Assembly (NCBI GenBank): GCA_009760855.2
Contig: WPIO01000370.1
Span: forward strand, 1 to 64,000
DNA length: 64,000 bases
Direction: 5' to 3'
Source: Cristatella mucedo
Lineage: Eukaryota > Bryozoa > Phylactolaemata > Cristatellidae
In this document: piece after piece, positions 44,153-54,484 of the stretch
Layout: each line of letters opens with the position of its first letter
Position numbering within the stretch: position 1 is the stretch's first letter
Made by a program: the position numbers and the translations under genes
Notes under the pieces: model-generated
What the model saw: only the letters and a program-made list of their open reading frames with translations
What the model was told of the DNA's origin: nothing
The model's database searches: none

Positions 44153-44350
44153 ATGGCGTGCATTCGCTACCTACTCTGTGCCGCTTTACTGGGCTTGGCT
44201 ATAGCTTTTCCAATGGACGACGATGCGAAAACGGTAGCAGCCGAGATCGTTAATGGCGAACAGATAGAAAAACGACAGGGTAATAGTTGCCCGACAGCGA
44301 CTTGCAAAGACGCAAATGCTAGGTCACACTGCGACAAGCATATTACTTGA
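44153..44350 (+). CDS. Small secreted peptide precursor (Cys-containing, KR cleavage)
   Basis: The 65-codon frame starts at an ATG in CACAATGG, a good Kozak context. Residues 1-19 form a signal peptide (MACIRYLLCAALLGLAIA, then F). Residues about 20-41 form an acidic propeptide (FPMDDDAK...). A dibasic KR at about 40-41 precedes a mature peptide of about 24 residues that starts with Gln, which could become pyroglutamate, and contains three Cys (C-x4-C-x8-C). This layout is that of invertebrate neuropeptides, toxin-like peptides or antimicrobial peptides; I do not recognise the family. The odd Cys number suggests dimerisation, a truncated frame or further exons; GTAATA just after KRQ-G is a possible splice donor. 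It lies in the region with fewest repeats. Confidence 0.55.
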   Translation: MACIRYLLCAALLGLAIAFPMDDDAKTVAAEIVNGEQIEKRQGNSCPTATCKDANARSHCDKHIT

Positions 44351-45470
44351 AAGAGCCAAAGTTCACATTTATAAACTGTCGTTTATCGATGGGTTAACGT
44401 TTACAATATCGAAATGTATATCGTCCTGTAGCCTTGGCGTGTAAGCAAAGTGCATAAGTTAAGTAGCAATTGCTGTTTTTTCTCCGTCACTTACTCTTGA
44501 AGGGTGGCAGCCATTTGTTGACGGCCCCATGCATTTGATGTCTCTTTATCTCAATTGAACTCTTGCATGCCAACGCTTTTTGCAAAGCACTTAAAAATTC
44601 TGCCTGTGTGACTTCGCATAACAATGTCGCATGAAATATAGCAAATTATGCTCTTTAGTTCAGGTGTGGAACATCTCCCGGCGTATCTACTCATGGTGGA
44701 AGGAATAGGTTTTCTTCACACTTTTAAAAGTATATTTACACGATGTAATCCTCATGGCTAGATGACAATTTTTTAGTTGCTTGCCAGTATTCCTTTGACC
44801 TGAAAGGATTTTTTTTAATCGCATTTTGTTTCACGTTTTCAACCGGATGAAGCTTGTCTGTGTGCAGGCTTTATTATTTCCGAATGCATCCATCAAAGGC
44901 CAGCCATTTCAGTAAACGGGAACCTGCATCATAACACTAGAACTCTTTTAGAGATTACATCAAGTATTCAGTAGATTTTCTACCGTAGTACTTGTAAATT
45001 TGCAACAATGGGCCGCAGTTTAATGTAGGTGCTGCAGATTTTCGCGCTCCGTTATTTGGAATAATATGGTGGAAGCATACAAATGTGATACCAAGAGCAT
45101 ATTTGTACAGTAGTTAATACTCTGATAATATTCATTTGAAATATCAAAAGGTTTGTAACTGCAAGGTATTTTAGCGGATATTAGGTATTCCTCAGCTGAG
45201 TAAGTAGAATAAAGTATTCAATATTTGGTTGTCACCGCTGAATGAATATCTGCCGGAATTAATCACCTATAGTGGTCACCACTGATCGGGCGATCGACCC
45301 CGTGCGATTCCGTGCTCATGGGACTATTCGGACGTTGCAAAGACAAATTAGTACTTTGCTAATGGAGATGCAATAATTCTGGCAGAAAATTCATTTGATT
45401 GCCATTGAATGCGGGCTTTATAATGTTGTTTTTAAACATTTCTCTGCTGTACCTGCGCAAGCCACGTGAT
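44351..45470. other. Non-coding stretch downstream of the peptide gene
   Basis: No repeat or second exon with Cys codons was recognised. An AATAAA at about 45,209 is the nearest clear polyadenylation signal downstream, but it is over 850 bp away. CTTGTCTGTGTGCAG near 44,865 looks like a splice acceptor, but the frames after it lack Cys. Confidence 0.4.
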
Positions 45471-45577
45471 TTTTAGTAAAGGGGCTTCTTCGTCATCCCG
45501 GGATTAGCTCCTATAGAGGCTTCTAGGGGTATGATTTTATAATTCTTACCTTCTTTAAATTCTGACCAATGCAAAAG

Positions 45578-45700
45578 TATAAAAGTTTTGATGTTTCGAG
45601 TTTTTCTCATGTGCAGCCTTTCCGTCCTATGCGTACGCACGATGAAATTCAGCAAAATGTTATTGTTTTATCTTAGACCAGTTATAAAGCTGTTCACTTT
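45578..45700 (+). other. TATA box followed by a short hydrophobic-start frame
   Basis: TATAAAAG at 45,578-45,585 precedes an ATG at 45,642 by 64 bp. The frame begins MKFSKMLLFYLRPVIKLF and stops after about 25 codons. Upstream, TCGTCATCCCGGGATTAGCT resembles TCGTTGTCACCGGATTAGCT at about 43,951 before the peptide gene. It could be a decayed or partial first exon of a related secreted peptide. Evidence is weak. Confidence 0.2.
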
Positions 45701-45741
45701 GACGAGGAGTCTAGGTGAATGAAACTTGTTACATAAGTAAT

Positions 45742-45790
45742 GGGCTCTGGACCGCGGCATATGTAAAGCGCCTGAGTTATTCTGTTATCT
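45742..45790 (+). mobile_element. SINE-1 remnant
   Basis: GGGCTCTGGACCGCGGCATA then TGTAAAGCGCCTGAG corresponds to the B-box-to-hairpin junction of SINE-1 copy c. The head and the right hairpin arm are missing. Confidence 0.45.
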
Positions 45791-45849
45791 TAAGCCGTCA
45801 GACGAATAATTTATGTATTATTCTCGCTGGTAAAAATAAATGGAACCTC

Positions 45850-46030
45850 ACGTTGCGACTGCCGACGAGTATCAGGTCACGATTGCGTACGTGGTGTGCG
45901 CTGCTCCCTTTCGAAGTCCAAGGTCGTGGTATCGATTACTACAGTGGGCGATTCTTTATTGCTAACACAGCAAGCGGAGGAGACAGGCCGTTAAACTCCT
46001 CTGCATCCATAAAAATGGGGCTGTCATCAT
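45850..46030 (+). mobile_element. SINE-2, copy d (decayed)
   Basis: GGTATCGATTA at 45,927-45,937 stands at the B-box position, followed by CAGTGGGCGATTCTTTATTG, CAGCAAGCGGAGGAGACAGG and CATAAAAATGGGGCTG. It is clearly diverged from the other SINE-2 copies. Confidence 0.6.
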
Positions 46031-46424
46031 CATCGCTAATTCTTCTTTTTGAGCGACTATTCGCACGGCAGAAGCCTCAGTATCGTGGCGTTTAAGATGC
46101 TAAGTATTTATACTTCCACGTGAATCACAACAAACTTGAATGACTAAGTGTGGCATCGTCAACTCTTACGCGAACGTTTCGCCTCAGTGGCGACTTTGTA
46201 TACTAACTTATGTGAGTGAAGTTTGCTCTCTTTTATTCACAGACGTTGTGCAGATCAAGCTACTTTTGCACCAATACAATTTTGCAATAAACTGCCACCG
46301 TTTTCCAAGCAATTAAAACAATGACAAGACAACAACATATCATTTGTTTTGTCGAATGTGCTCACAAGCTTTTCACCATAATCATAATATAACATCAAAT
46401 AATAAATTCACTACTCCCGAATCA
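46031..46424. other. Unassigned stretch
   Basis: No recognised element or gene. CACTACTCCCGAATC at its right edge passes into the LINE-A fragment. Confidence 0.4.
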
Positions 46425-47000
46425 CACCACTTCTTGCTGACCAGCACTGGCTGCGAGTCAAGCGAAGGATCGACTTCAAGGTATTTTCGCTGACTTTTTG
46501 GTCACTTCATTCTTTGGCTCCAGCCTATCTATCAGATCTACTCCCCCACCAGGCCAAGCATCGTACCATCCGATTTTCGGAATCTAACAGTTTACCAATG
46601 CCCGGTACAAACCTCAAATCCTTTGGAGACCATGCCATCAATTCGTATGCTCTCAAAGCCTGGAACTCCCTCCCGACTTGCTTCAGAATACCTCCTGACG
46701 TGACCCAATTTAAAAAGAAGTTAAAAAGGCACCTATTTAGTACAGTATTTAGTGGGTTCCCGTGATTTTTTTTATGTGGTTATGCGTGCTGACACTGTGC
46801 ATGCTGCCAGTCACCGTACTTGCATGCTGACACGGTGCATGTAACCCCTAACAATGTAATTCATTTCTTTTTGCCAAGCAAGGTACGACCAAGCGTGATA
46901 CTCATCATTCAACCATATTTACTTTATATCAAATTTCAAACGAGTAGAAAAAGATTAAGTTCTAAGGAGCTTCATCAAGTGGATTGTCTTTATTGTTAGA
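46425..47000 (+). mobile_element. LINE-A 3' fragment
   Basis: An open frame (46,514-46,765) reads APAYLSDLLPHQAKHRTIRF, SYALKAWNSLPTCFRIPP and LFSTVFSGFP. The 3' UTR follows; the hairpin is badly degraded and the tail is ATTGTCTTTATTGTT. It is an older copy. Confidence 0.8.
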
Positions 47001-47817
47001 AGAAAACAAGTAATGTTTATTGCCGTAACATTGTTTTGCGTGAATTCTCGTATGCGGCTGGAGTAAACGTTAGTGTTGCTGAATTAATAAAAACTATACC
47101 CGAGATGCCATCATAGAAGCATTATTAACATTTGTTTGTTGAGTAAAATTTCGGAAACTCTGTAGGCTCTTGTGTTGCAATAGTACGTTTAATAGGCTAG
47201 CCATTTATACTTGCACAGGTATCACACCATGCTAAAAGTAATTGCATTCGTATTTCAAACTGTGCATACGACATTTTACCTCAATGGCGATTGTGTGGTT
47301 GCTCTTAACCTACCGGATGTTGAATTATTTAACTTTCACAGAGACCGAATGCGAGGGACAAGGTTGAGATTGCATATGTTCGGGTCGTCAGTGCAATTAT
47401 CCAAAAGCCTGGAATCACGGCATCAGTTGCGAAGACTTTTTGCAGTGCTGCATTTGAATAACTTCTCAATCGATGTTACAACTGTGAATACAGCTTTTCA
47501 TTTTATACCTTTTGCCTTATTGGGAATCACTGCTTGCAGCCTATGTGGTGGATTACTGTCTATCATTTTATTTTTACTGTTACACCACCGCCTATACTTC
47601 TGACTGTATTATTTAGTCGGTGATTTGCCATATTTTCTAGATTTAAAGACTCATTACAACACAATGCCTTTTTATATAGTTAACATAAATAGCTCACTAC
47701 AATTAAGTATTCTTCTCAGGCGTTTCAAATTTGCCACAGTGCTTAGGCCACAAGCTCAGTCGTAACAAGCCTTCACCCTGACTTTGGCAGGTAAACACGA
47801 CATCCATAATCCCTTTG
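47001..47817. other. Stretch with one unassigned 125-codon frame
   Basis: From ATG at 47,229 to 47,603 the plus strand encodes about 125 residues, with a hydrophobic N-terminus (MLKVIAFVF) and a C-terminal segment that could span a membrane (FIPFALLGITACSLCGGLLS, then IILFLLL). TACTTGCACAGG just before it looks like a splice acceptor. There is no recognisable domain and AT-rich sequence readily gives such hydrophobic frames, so I do not call it a gene. Confidence 0.25.
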
Positions 47818-50800
47818 CAAAAATAATAACAATAATAATAATAACAATAATAATTCACTTGATAAAGCGCCCTCAGAGAACTTAATCTCTCTCTAGGTGC
47901 TTTACATTTGCTGTAAAGTGAAATGCAATTGAATGGTAAGTAAAATCATGCTTGAAAAACAAACGAATTGAATAATATGATTAGGGGTGACATGCACAGG
48001 GTCAGCATGCAAATGTGGTTAGTGGCAGCATGCTCAGTGTCAGCATACATAAGCACATCAAAGACGAATCACAGGGACCCACTAAGTGCTGTCCTAAAGA
48101 GGTGCGTTTTTAGGTTCCTTTTAAATGTGGTCAGGTCAGCGGATGTTTTGACGCAGGTCGGGAGAGACTTCCAGGCTTTGGGAGCATATGAACTATATGC
48201 ATGGTCTCCAAAGGATTTAAGGTTTGTATGAGGTATTTCTAGACTGTTGGATTACGAAAAGCGGGTGGTACGATGCTTGGCCTGATGGGGTAGTATATCT
48301 GACAGATAGGCTGGAGCCATAGAATGAAGGGACCGAAAAGTGAGCGACAAAACCTTGAAGTCAATCCGTTGCTTGACTGGTAGCTAGTGCAGGTCGGCGA
48401 GAAGTGGAGTAATGTGGCAACTGCGACGCTCACGACAGACAAGCCTAGCTGCTGAGTTTTCCACATGCTGCAATCGCCTGATCGCACATGCCGGTAGGCC
48501 AGTAAGCAGTGAGTTGCAAAAGTCGAGACGGGATGTCACGAATGCACGAACCAACTTGGACGTGGTATCTTTATCTAAAAAAGCCCGAATTTTAGCAACG
48601 TTATGAAGCTGAAAATAGGCGGATTTGACTGTGGAGCTGATATGGTCGTCTAAAGAGAGGTCGCTTTGGAATATGTCACCTAGATTCTGAGCTGATTCGA
48701 CAGGAGATATGCTGGCAGAGCCAATTTTGAGAGTCAGCCTTTCCAATCTCTGGATCACACTGGGTTTGCCCATAACTAGTAAGTTAGTTTTATCATCTTA
48801 AAGTTTTAGAAAATTCGCTGTCATCCATGTGCGGATGTCATCAATGCATGCAGCTAGTGAGTTGAGAGAATTTGAGGTGCTCGAAGGCTGGTAGGGATCA
48901 TAGTAAAGGTACAACTGAGTGTCATCCGCATAGAAGTGCAAGCCTAGATTGTGCTTGGCAATCGCATCAGCAGGAGGCAGAGTATAAACCGTGAAAAGAA
49001 CCGGACCTAGCCCGGAGCCCTGAGGTACTCCATATTTCAGAGGTACTTCAGATGATCTTTGTCCATTCACGTCAACACTCTGGAGTCTCCCACTGAGATA
49101 GGACCTGAACCACTGCAGAGCAGTGCCAGTGATGCCCAGGCGAGATGAGAGGCGCTCTAGAAGTACTTTGTGATCGGTAGTATCAAAAGCTGCCGAAAGA
49201 TCAAACAAAACAAGCAGAGACACTCTACCCATGTCTGCATTCCTAAGTAGGTCGTTGTATACCCGAAGCAATGCTGACTCTGTGGAGTGATTAGCTCTAA
49301 AGCCGGACTGGAACTTACTAGCTAGGTGTGAGGTTTCGATATACGAGTTCAGCTGGTCCGCCACGACCAGTGCGAGTGTCTTTGATAGGAATGGTAGAAG
49401 GGAAACTGGGCGGTAGTTGCTCAAATTCTCTTGGTTAAGTGTTGCTTTCTTGAGAATTGGCCTGACTACAGCTTTTTTGAAAGGTGCTGGGACATGACCT
49501 GAGGCTAATGACATATTAATTATGTTAGTTATCCATGGAAGCAGCAGATCAATGCAACGAAGGAGCAAGACAGTGCGAATAGGGTCCAGAGGACTTGTTG
49601 TCTACTTCGATTGAGATACGAACTTTAGGACTAGATTTCTAGTGACCTGCTTAAATGCAGACATTGAGGTGCAGCAAGGAACCGAGGAACAGCATTCTAA
49701 TGGGGAGGTTGTTATCGCAGGGATGGATTCTTCGATCTTGTTTATCTTCTGCATGAAGAATCGAGAGAAGCGATCGGCTAGATCATCACAAGGGTCATCA
49801 GGTAAGGAGCTAATCTGGGAACGGTTGAGGAGATGGTTTATTGTCGACATCAGCATTTTTGGATTGTGCATCTGTCATTCAACAATGTTTTTATAAAAAC
49901 TAGACTTGGCCTTTGCTATGATCGATTGGTACGACCTACATTAGTCTTTATATGCCTGTCGATGGACAGTTAGTCCGGATCTTTTGTATGATTTTTCAAG
50001 CTTTCGTTTAGTAGACTTGGCTAGTTTAAAGTCTGCGGTAAACCATAGGCCGTCTGAGCGGGGGAGCACAGTGGGCTTTTTCAGAGGGGCAAACTCGTCG
50101 AGCGTGTCAGCTAGTGTCGTGTTGTAGCTATCTACCAATGACGACAGATCGGAGGGGGCATTGAGCAGCAGAGGTGAAGCAGATATTCTCGCACGGACAG
50201 CATCGATGTCAAGGGTCTTGAGGTTTCGCGATTCACAGGTTATTGTAGAGGAGGATGTGGGCACACACTGTAGATTTAATGAGATCTGCATGTGGTCAGA
50301 TAAGCATGATTTGGTAATAATTGGTGCTGACAAAGTGCAGTTGTATGAGAAAATCTGGTCGAGTGTGTGACCCTTGATGTGGGTAGGGCCATGCACATGA
50401 GCCACTAGAGACAATGAGTCAGTCAACGGACAAAATTCGGTGCTGAAAGCGTCAGATAAGTTATCAAAGTGAACGTTGAAATCACCCATTACGAGGAAGA
50501 ATCGATTTCTTGCACACAGAATCGAAATGAGATCGGAGAAATCTGAGATAAAAGAGGATTTGGTACCTGGAGGGCGATAGACTACTGCCACTATTGGTAG
50601 CTTGTTTTCGGGTGAGACCAAGACAATTGATTCAAAAGACTGCTTCGAGGGTACGGCAAATGGCTTGAAGTTGAATTTCGAGTGCACGACAATAGCAACT
50701 CCACGTCCAGTTTTGATTGATCTAGTGGTGTAAAAGAACGAGAAACCAGATGGAGTTGCTTCTTTAATTGTCGGACAGTTTATCGATTTCAGCCAAGTTT

Positions 50801-51590
50801 CAGTTAGGGCGAGCAGGTCGATACCATTTTCAGAAATGAGGTCACTTATTACTAGAGGTTTTTGCACATTGAGCGAGGATTCCAAAGGCAAGCGTTAAGT
50901 CTGGCCCATGGGGTTACAACAGACTTGATGACCACTAAGTTTGAGGAATTTACAGTGACGCATGTGGGGGAGCGTGCTGGGCGGTTCGAGACAATGCTAG
51001 GAATACCGAACGAGCTGGTACTCAGCTTGCAGGTTCCGCCCAACGAGCTGTGTCTGAGCTTGCGGTTCCGGCCACAGCGGCGGCTACTGGGTGCTTTTCT
51101 TTTGTTCATGCATAGTTCATGAATCTTATCAACAACATTAATATCTAGGAATGCATTTGATATGCGATGACGAAGCGATAACAGCTGCTTACGATCATAA
51201 CTAACAAGCAGGTTACTAGCCGCCGGCAAAGCTAAGGCAGCCGCCGGCGTGGAGACCCAGCAGCCCGAAGCGATAAGTGTTTAGATGTCCATAGGCACGT
51301 AATTTCTTAGGCGCTGCGGTCAAATAACAATCAGAATAGCTTCAAACAGGTCTTAACTGTATCGTTTCCGTATGCGATGTTCGCAAGAACTTCGGTTTTC
51401 GGAAGAATTCTGCAACGAACAAGACCGCACGTTGGAGCGCTCTATGTCAGGAGGCGAAGATATATGACTTAAGCTCCAGATTGAAGGCAAAGTTAAAGCT
51501 GAGAGATAGTAAGTATAGACGAATGGACCATAGAAGTTCAGTATGAAGACTGAGAGGAGAAAATGCTTTCTACACAAGCGCTTACAATGT
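47818..51590 (-). mobile_element. LINE-A near-full-length reference copy
   Basis: On the minus strand: 5' UTR/leader to about 51,230; endonuclease start with WNPRSMCKN near 50,870; endonuclease frame 50,891-49,941 with LLALTETWLKSINCPTIKEA, VVYRPPGTKSSF, VMGDFNVHFDN and CLSDHMQISLN; linker 49,871-49,602; RT frame 49,568-48,798 with NYRPVSLLPFLSK, FRANHSTESALL, motif A LFDLSAAFDTTDH, motif B YGVPQGSGLGPVLF, motif [11 protein letters not shown]-terminal domain 48,773-48,106; hairpin and tail at 47,818-47,900. About 3.8 kb. Lesions: a shift at 50.9 kb, breaks at 49.9, 49.6 and 48.8 kb, and a Trp codon turned to TAG at about 48,384. The motifs and non-poly-A tail point to the CR1/L2 group. Confidence 0.92.
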
Positions 51591-51699
51591 AATTTATTTA
51601 AGTTTTTTTGTTGAACCCTAAAATTTCAATAGTCGCTGACTAAAATATATTATCTAATTTTTTGAAATTAAAACGAATTGAGATACAATATTGACGTGC

Positions 51700-53285
51700 A
51701 CTGACACATTCCCACCTTCAACACCAAAGGGCTCTTTAATTTCCCATCCAAGCATTGTGTAGACTTTCCCCTGTCTTCTTCGAGATACCTTCGGGTATTT
51801 CGTAGCTATCTTTGCTATAATTGTTCATGAGGTGTCCTCGTTTTTTCTAATCAAAACAGGACCTCCTTAGCATGAGGTGCGATGCCAGCGTTAGTCGATA
51901 ACTACCCAAGGGCCTTGTTCGGTGAAGCAGTAGGAATCTCCCTGCATCCTGCGTTTGCCCTATCCACAGCTCGACTATCAAACTCAAGACCCATCAGTTT
52001 CAAGCACTTATTAGCACTCACTGTGGAAGTGGCTGACTCGCTATGCCTTGCTGTGCCATGAAGTTTCTATGTCTGCCGAGCCTGAAACGAGCCACTTAAG
52101 TGCAAGCCAGTTAATCGGCGGTGCAGTTGTTGGACCGCCTTTTAAATTTTGCTGTTAAACGTTGGCTCACTTAAACCGAAACTTATCCGAGATCCGGCTA
52201 TCCACTAGAGCCTGGCCACATTTCTGCAATAAGCCTTTCTACTTACCGAAACCTACCGAAACCTACCTGCTTCTGGCTGTCTAAATTTGTTTCCAGAAGA
52301 TTTTTCTGAGATCTCAAAAGAAAATCATAGTTACTTCAAAAAGGCCGTTTGTGATTACAGTATACTCTAACATTCATGTAGCCAACCCAAGCTACAGCCA
52401 GGTCTGTTAGTTTCTCGGCTGTCTAGAAAATTTGGTTTCGTCCAACACGTTAACCATACCACTCACGTGAGGTTGCCATATCCTAGATCTCGTCATATCG
52501 CGTTAGTCGCAAGGAACTCTGCTACAACTGCCATGTGGTGTGCCTGCTGACCCTGCTGGAGCATTTGTGGCCTTGTTTACTATTACTGATCTGTTGTATA
52601 TACAGTCAATGTTGTGTTTGTCCAGCGACATACCTTAAATAGCATTGATCATAGCCATTTTTAAATATGTATGGTATTAAGGCCTTCTTGATCTGCACCT
52701 AGACTCGACCAACAGCCTCGATGCCATCACTGATACAGTGAACGTCACACTAAGGAGTGAATCTTGACACACCTGCTCCCATGCATTCTCTCCGTGTACA
52801 GAATCGTGAAGATTCCAATAGATTAACGAAAACAGCTTCAATAGATGCGCCTTGCTACGAGTCGGCTTGAAAGCCTTTTATGACGTCCGAGTCTGATGAA
52901 GCTTTAGTCAACTTCAAAGACTCCTTCAAGTCTATACCCGGAAGCTTAAAAAAACTGCAGCATCTTTTTTCATTTAAAAAACGAAGTCCTACGAGTCGGA
53001 CCCTAAGCAGACTTTATTAGAGAACGAAAAAGAAATTATGCAAATGCTAAGAGGTCTCACTCTTCAGATATTAACGGCTCTGTGAAAAAGCTTTCAGCCT
53101 CCTTAATTAAAATTATGCAAATTCGTGAATCCATAAAGCCCCGTCGGACTCCACCAACTGCTGAATCGCACGCTGTGATCTTCCTTTAAGGATTTTCTGA
53201 GGTTTCTGTATGCAATGAGGCTGCGTTGATAAGATCTAGTAAACCGAGTTCGCCTCCTGAAGACCGTTTACCATCACCTCTGTGG
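51700..53285 (+). mobile_element. LINE-B copy, 5' half
   Basis: AGTGCAAGCCAGTTAATCGG and other 5' landmarks match 54.9 kb. Decayed endonuclease follows: CTGTCTAGAAAATTTGGTTT, ACCATACCACTCACGTGAGG and TGCCATATCCTAGATCTCGT (GGHILDLVI-type) at about 52,420-52,500. The copy ends at about 53,285 in the linker and is followed by a LINE-A tail. Confidence 0.7.
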
Positions 53286-53299
53286 TCTTCACCCGCTGA

Positions 53300-53535
53300 C
53301 AACTATAATAATGCACTTGATAAAGTGCCGTCAGAGAACTCGATCTCCTCCTACGCGTTTTACTTTAGCTGCAAAGAGAAACGCGATTGAATCCTGTGTA
53401 ATATCATGTTTGATATACAACGCGAACAACGTGGTTAGGGGTGATATGCACAGGGTCAGCATGCAAGTGGGTTAGTGGAAGCATGCACAGTGTCAGCATG
53501 TATAAGCACATGAAGGACGAATTACTGGGACATAG
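53300..53535 (-). mobile_element. LINE-A 3' tail fragment
   Basis: ATAATAATGCACTTGATAAA and CGCGTTTTACTTTAGCTGC (hairpin), then 3' UTR to CACATGAAGGACGAATTACT. It terminates the 5'-half LINE-B copy. Confidence 0.8.
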
Positions 53536-54480
53536 TCTATAATTAAAAACCCAGCACACAAATTCCCATTTATAATCTGACACGATTTGCTCTTTTGATT
53601 CCGATGCGCATTGAAAACAATATAGATGAAATGTTTTCCATTATAAATATTTCCGAACGATGCCGTCAGTTCTTCTTTGAGAAAGGTCAGATAGCAGAAT
53701 TTAGGGGAATTGTATTTTGATAAATTTGACAACTTGACTGGAATAGTAGTGACCAAAAGCTAGAAAAAGAAACGTTCATGCGTGTACGATGAAGTAGGTT
53801 TTAACACGATTCAATTCATGCATTTCCAATAATGGTTTATCCTGCCATGTGGTGGTCAAGTCTCACGAAAAGACCAGCAATCGACGCGGACTCCACTCAG
53901 TCAGTTCTCGGTGTACTACTATACACAGTTTACACCGAACATCGCCTGACAGACGATTGGGGCTAATATAATAAGTTTAGCTTCCGCGTAGAAGAAATCT
54001 TGAAGCATGTGCTGTTTAAGCCTTCTAAATGTGGTGCATGTACTGATACAATAAATACATATCTAGCAGAAACTATGCGATGAATGTCTGCAAAGAGCCT
54101 TTACAGAGCAACCTAATAACTAAACCTAGCTGATTTTCAGTGTTAAGCGATTTAGTACATGATTCATACCTGATTTACTAGTAAATAAGGAGAAGCTTTT
54201 ACTTTACTTCAAAACGTTTTTCTGAAATTGAAGTATCTGTGTCACTAATAAAAGCAGTAAGGGATTTGGGATTGTTCGTTGTATTGGGTGGCTTGGAGGT
54301 ACCCCTGCCTAAGTGCTGTTGTTGGTCGTTTGAGTAGAAGTCAAATCCGTTACAGTCACTTGAGAGTCACATAAGATTGAGGTAGAGAACAGACATTAGT
54401 AAAAAACATACCTATCGTGAAGCTTCGGAAGCACCCAGTACTTCAGGCTTCGTTCGATAATATTCATCCATTCAATACAC
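53536..54480. other. Unassigned stretch with a possible LINE scrap
   Basis: GTTCTCGGTGTACTACTATA, then CACAGTTTACACCGAACATC at 53,905-53,945 resembles the RT motif B region (SVLGPLLFTVYT) on the plus strand, followed by nothing recognisable. The rest is AT-rich and featureless. Confidence 0.35.
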
Positions 54481-54484
54481 ATAA

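Noticed and set aside
47229-47603. A 125-codon frame with hydrophobic N- and C-terminal segments
   Set aside because: No recognised domain, AT-rich composition that favours hydrophobic codons, and no supporting promoter; kept only as a note on an unassigned stretch.
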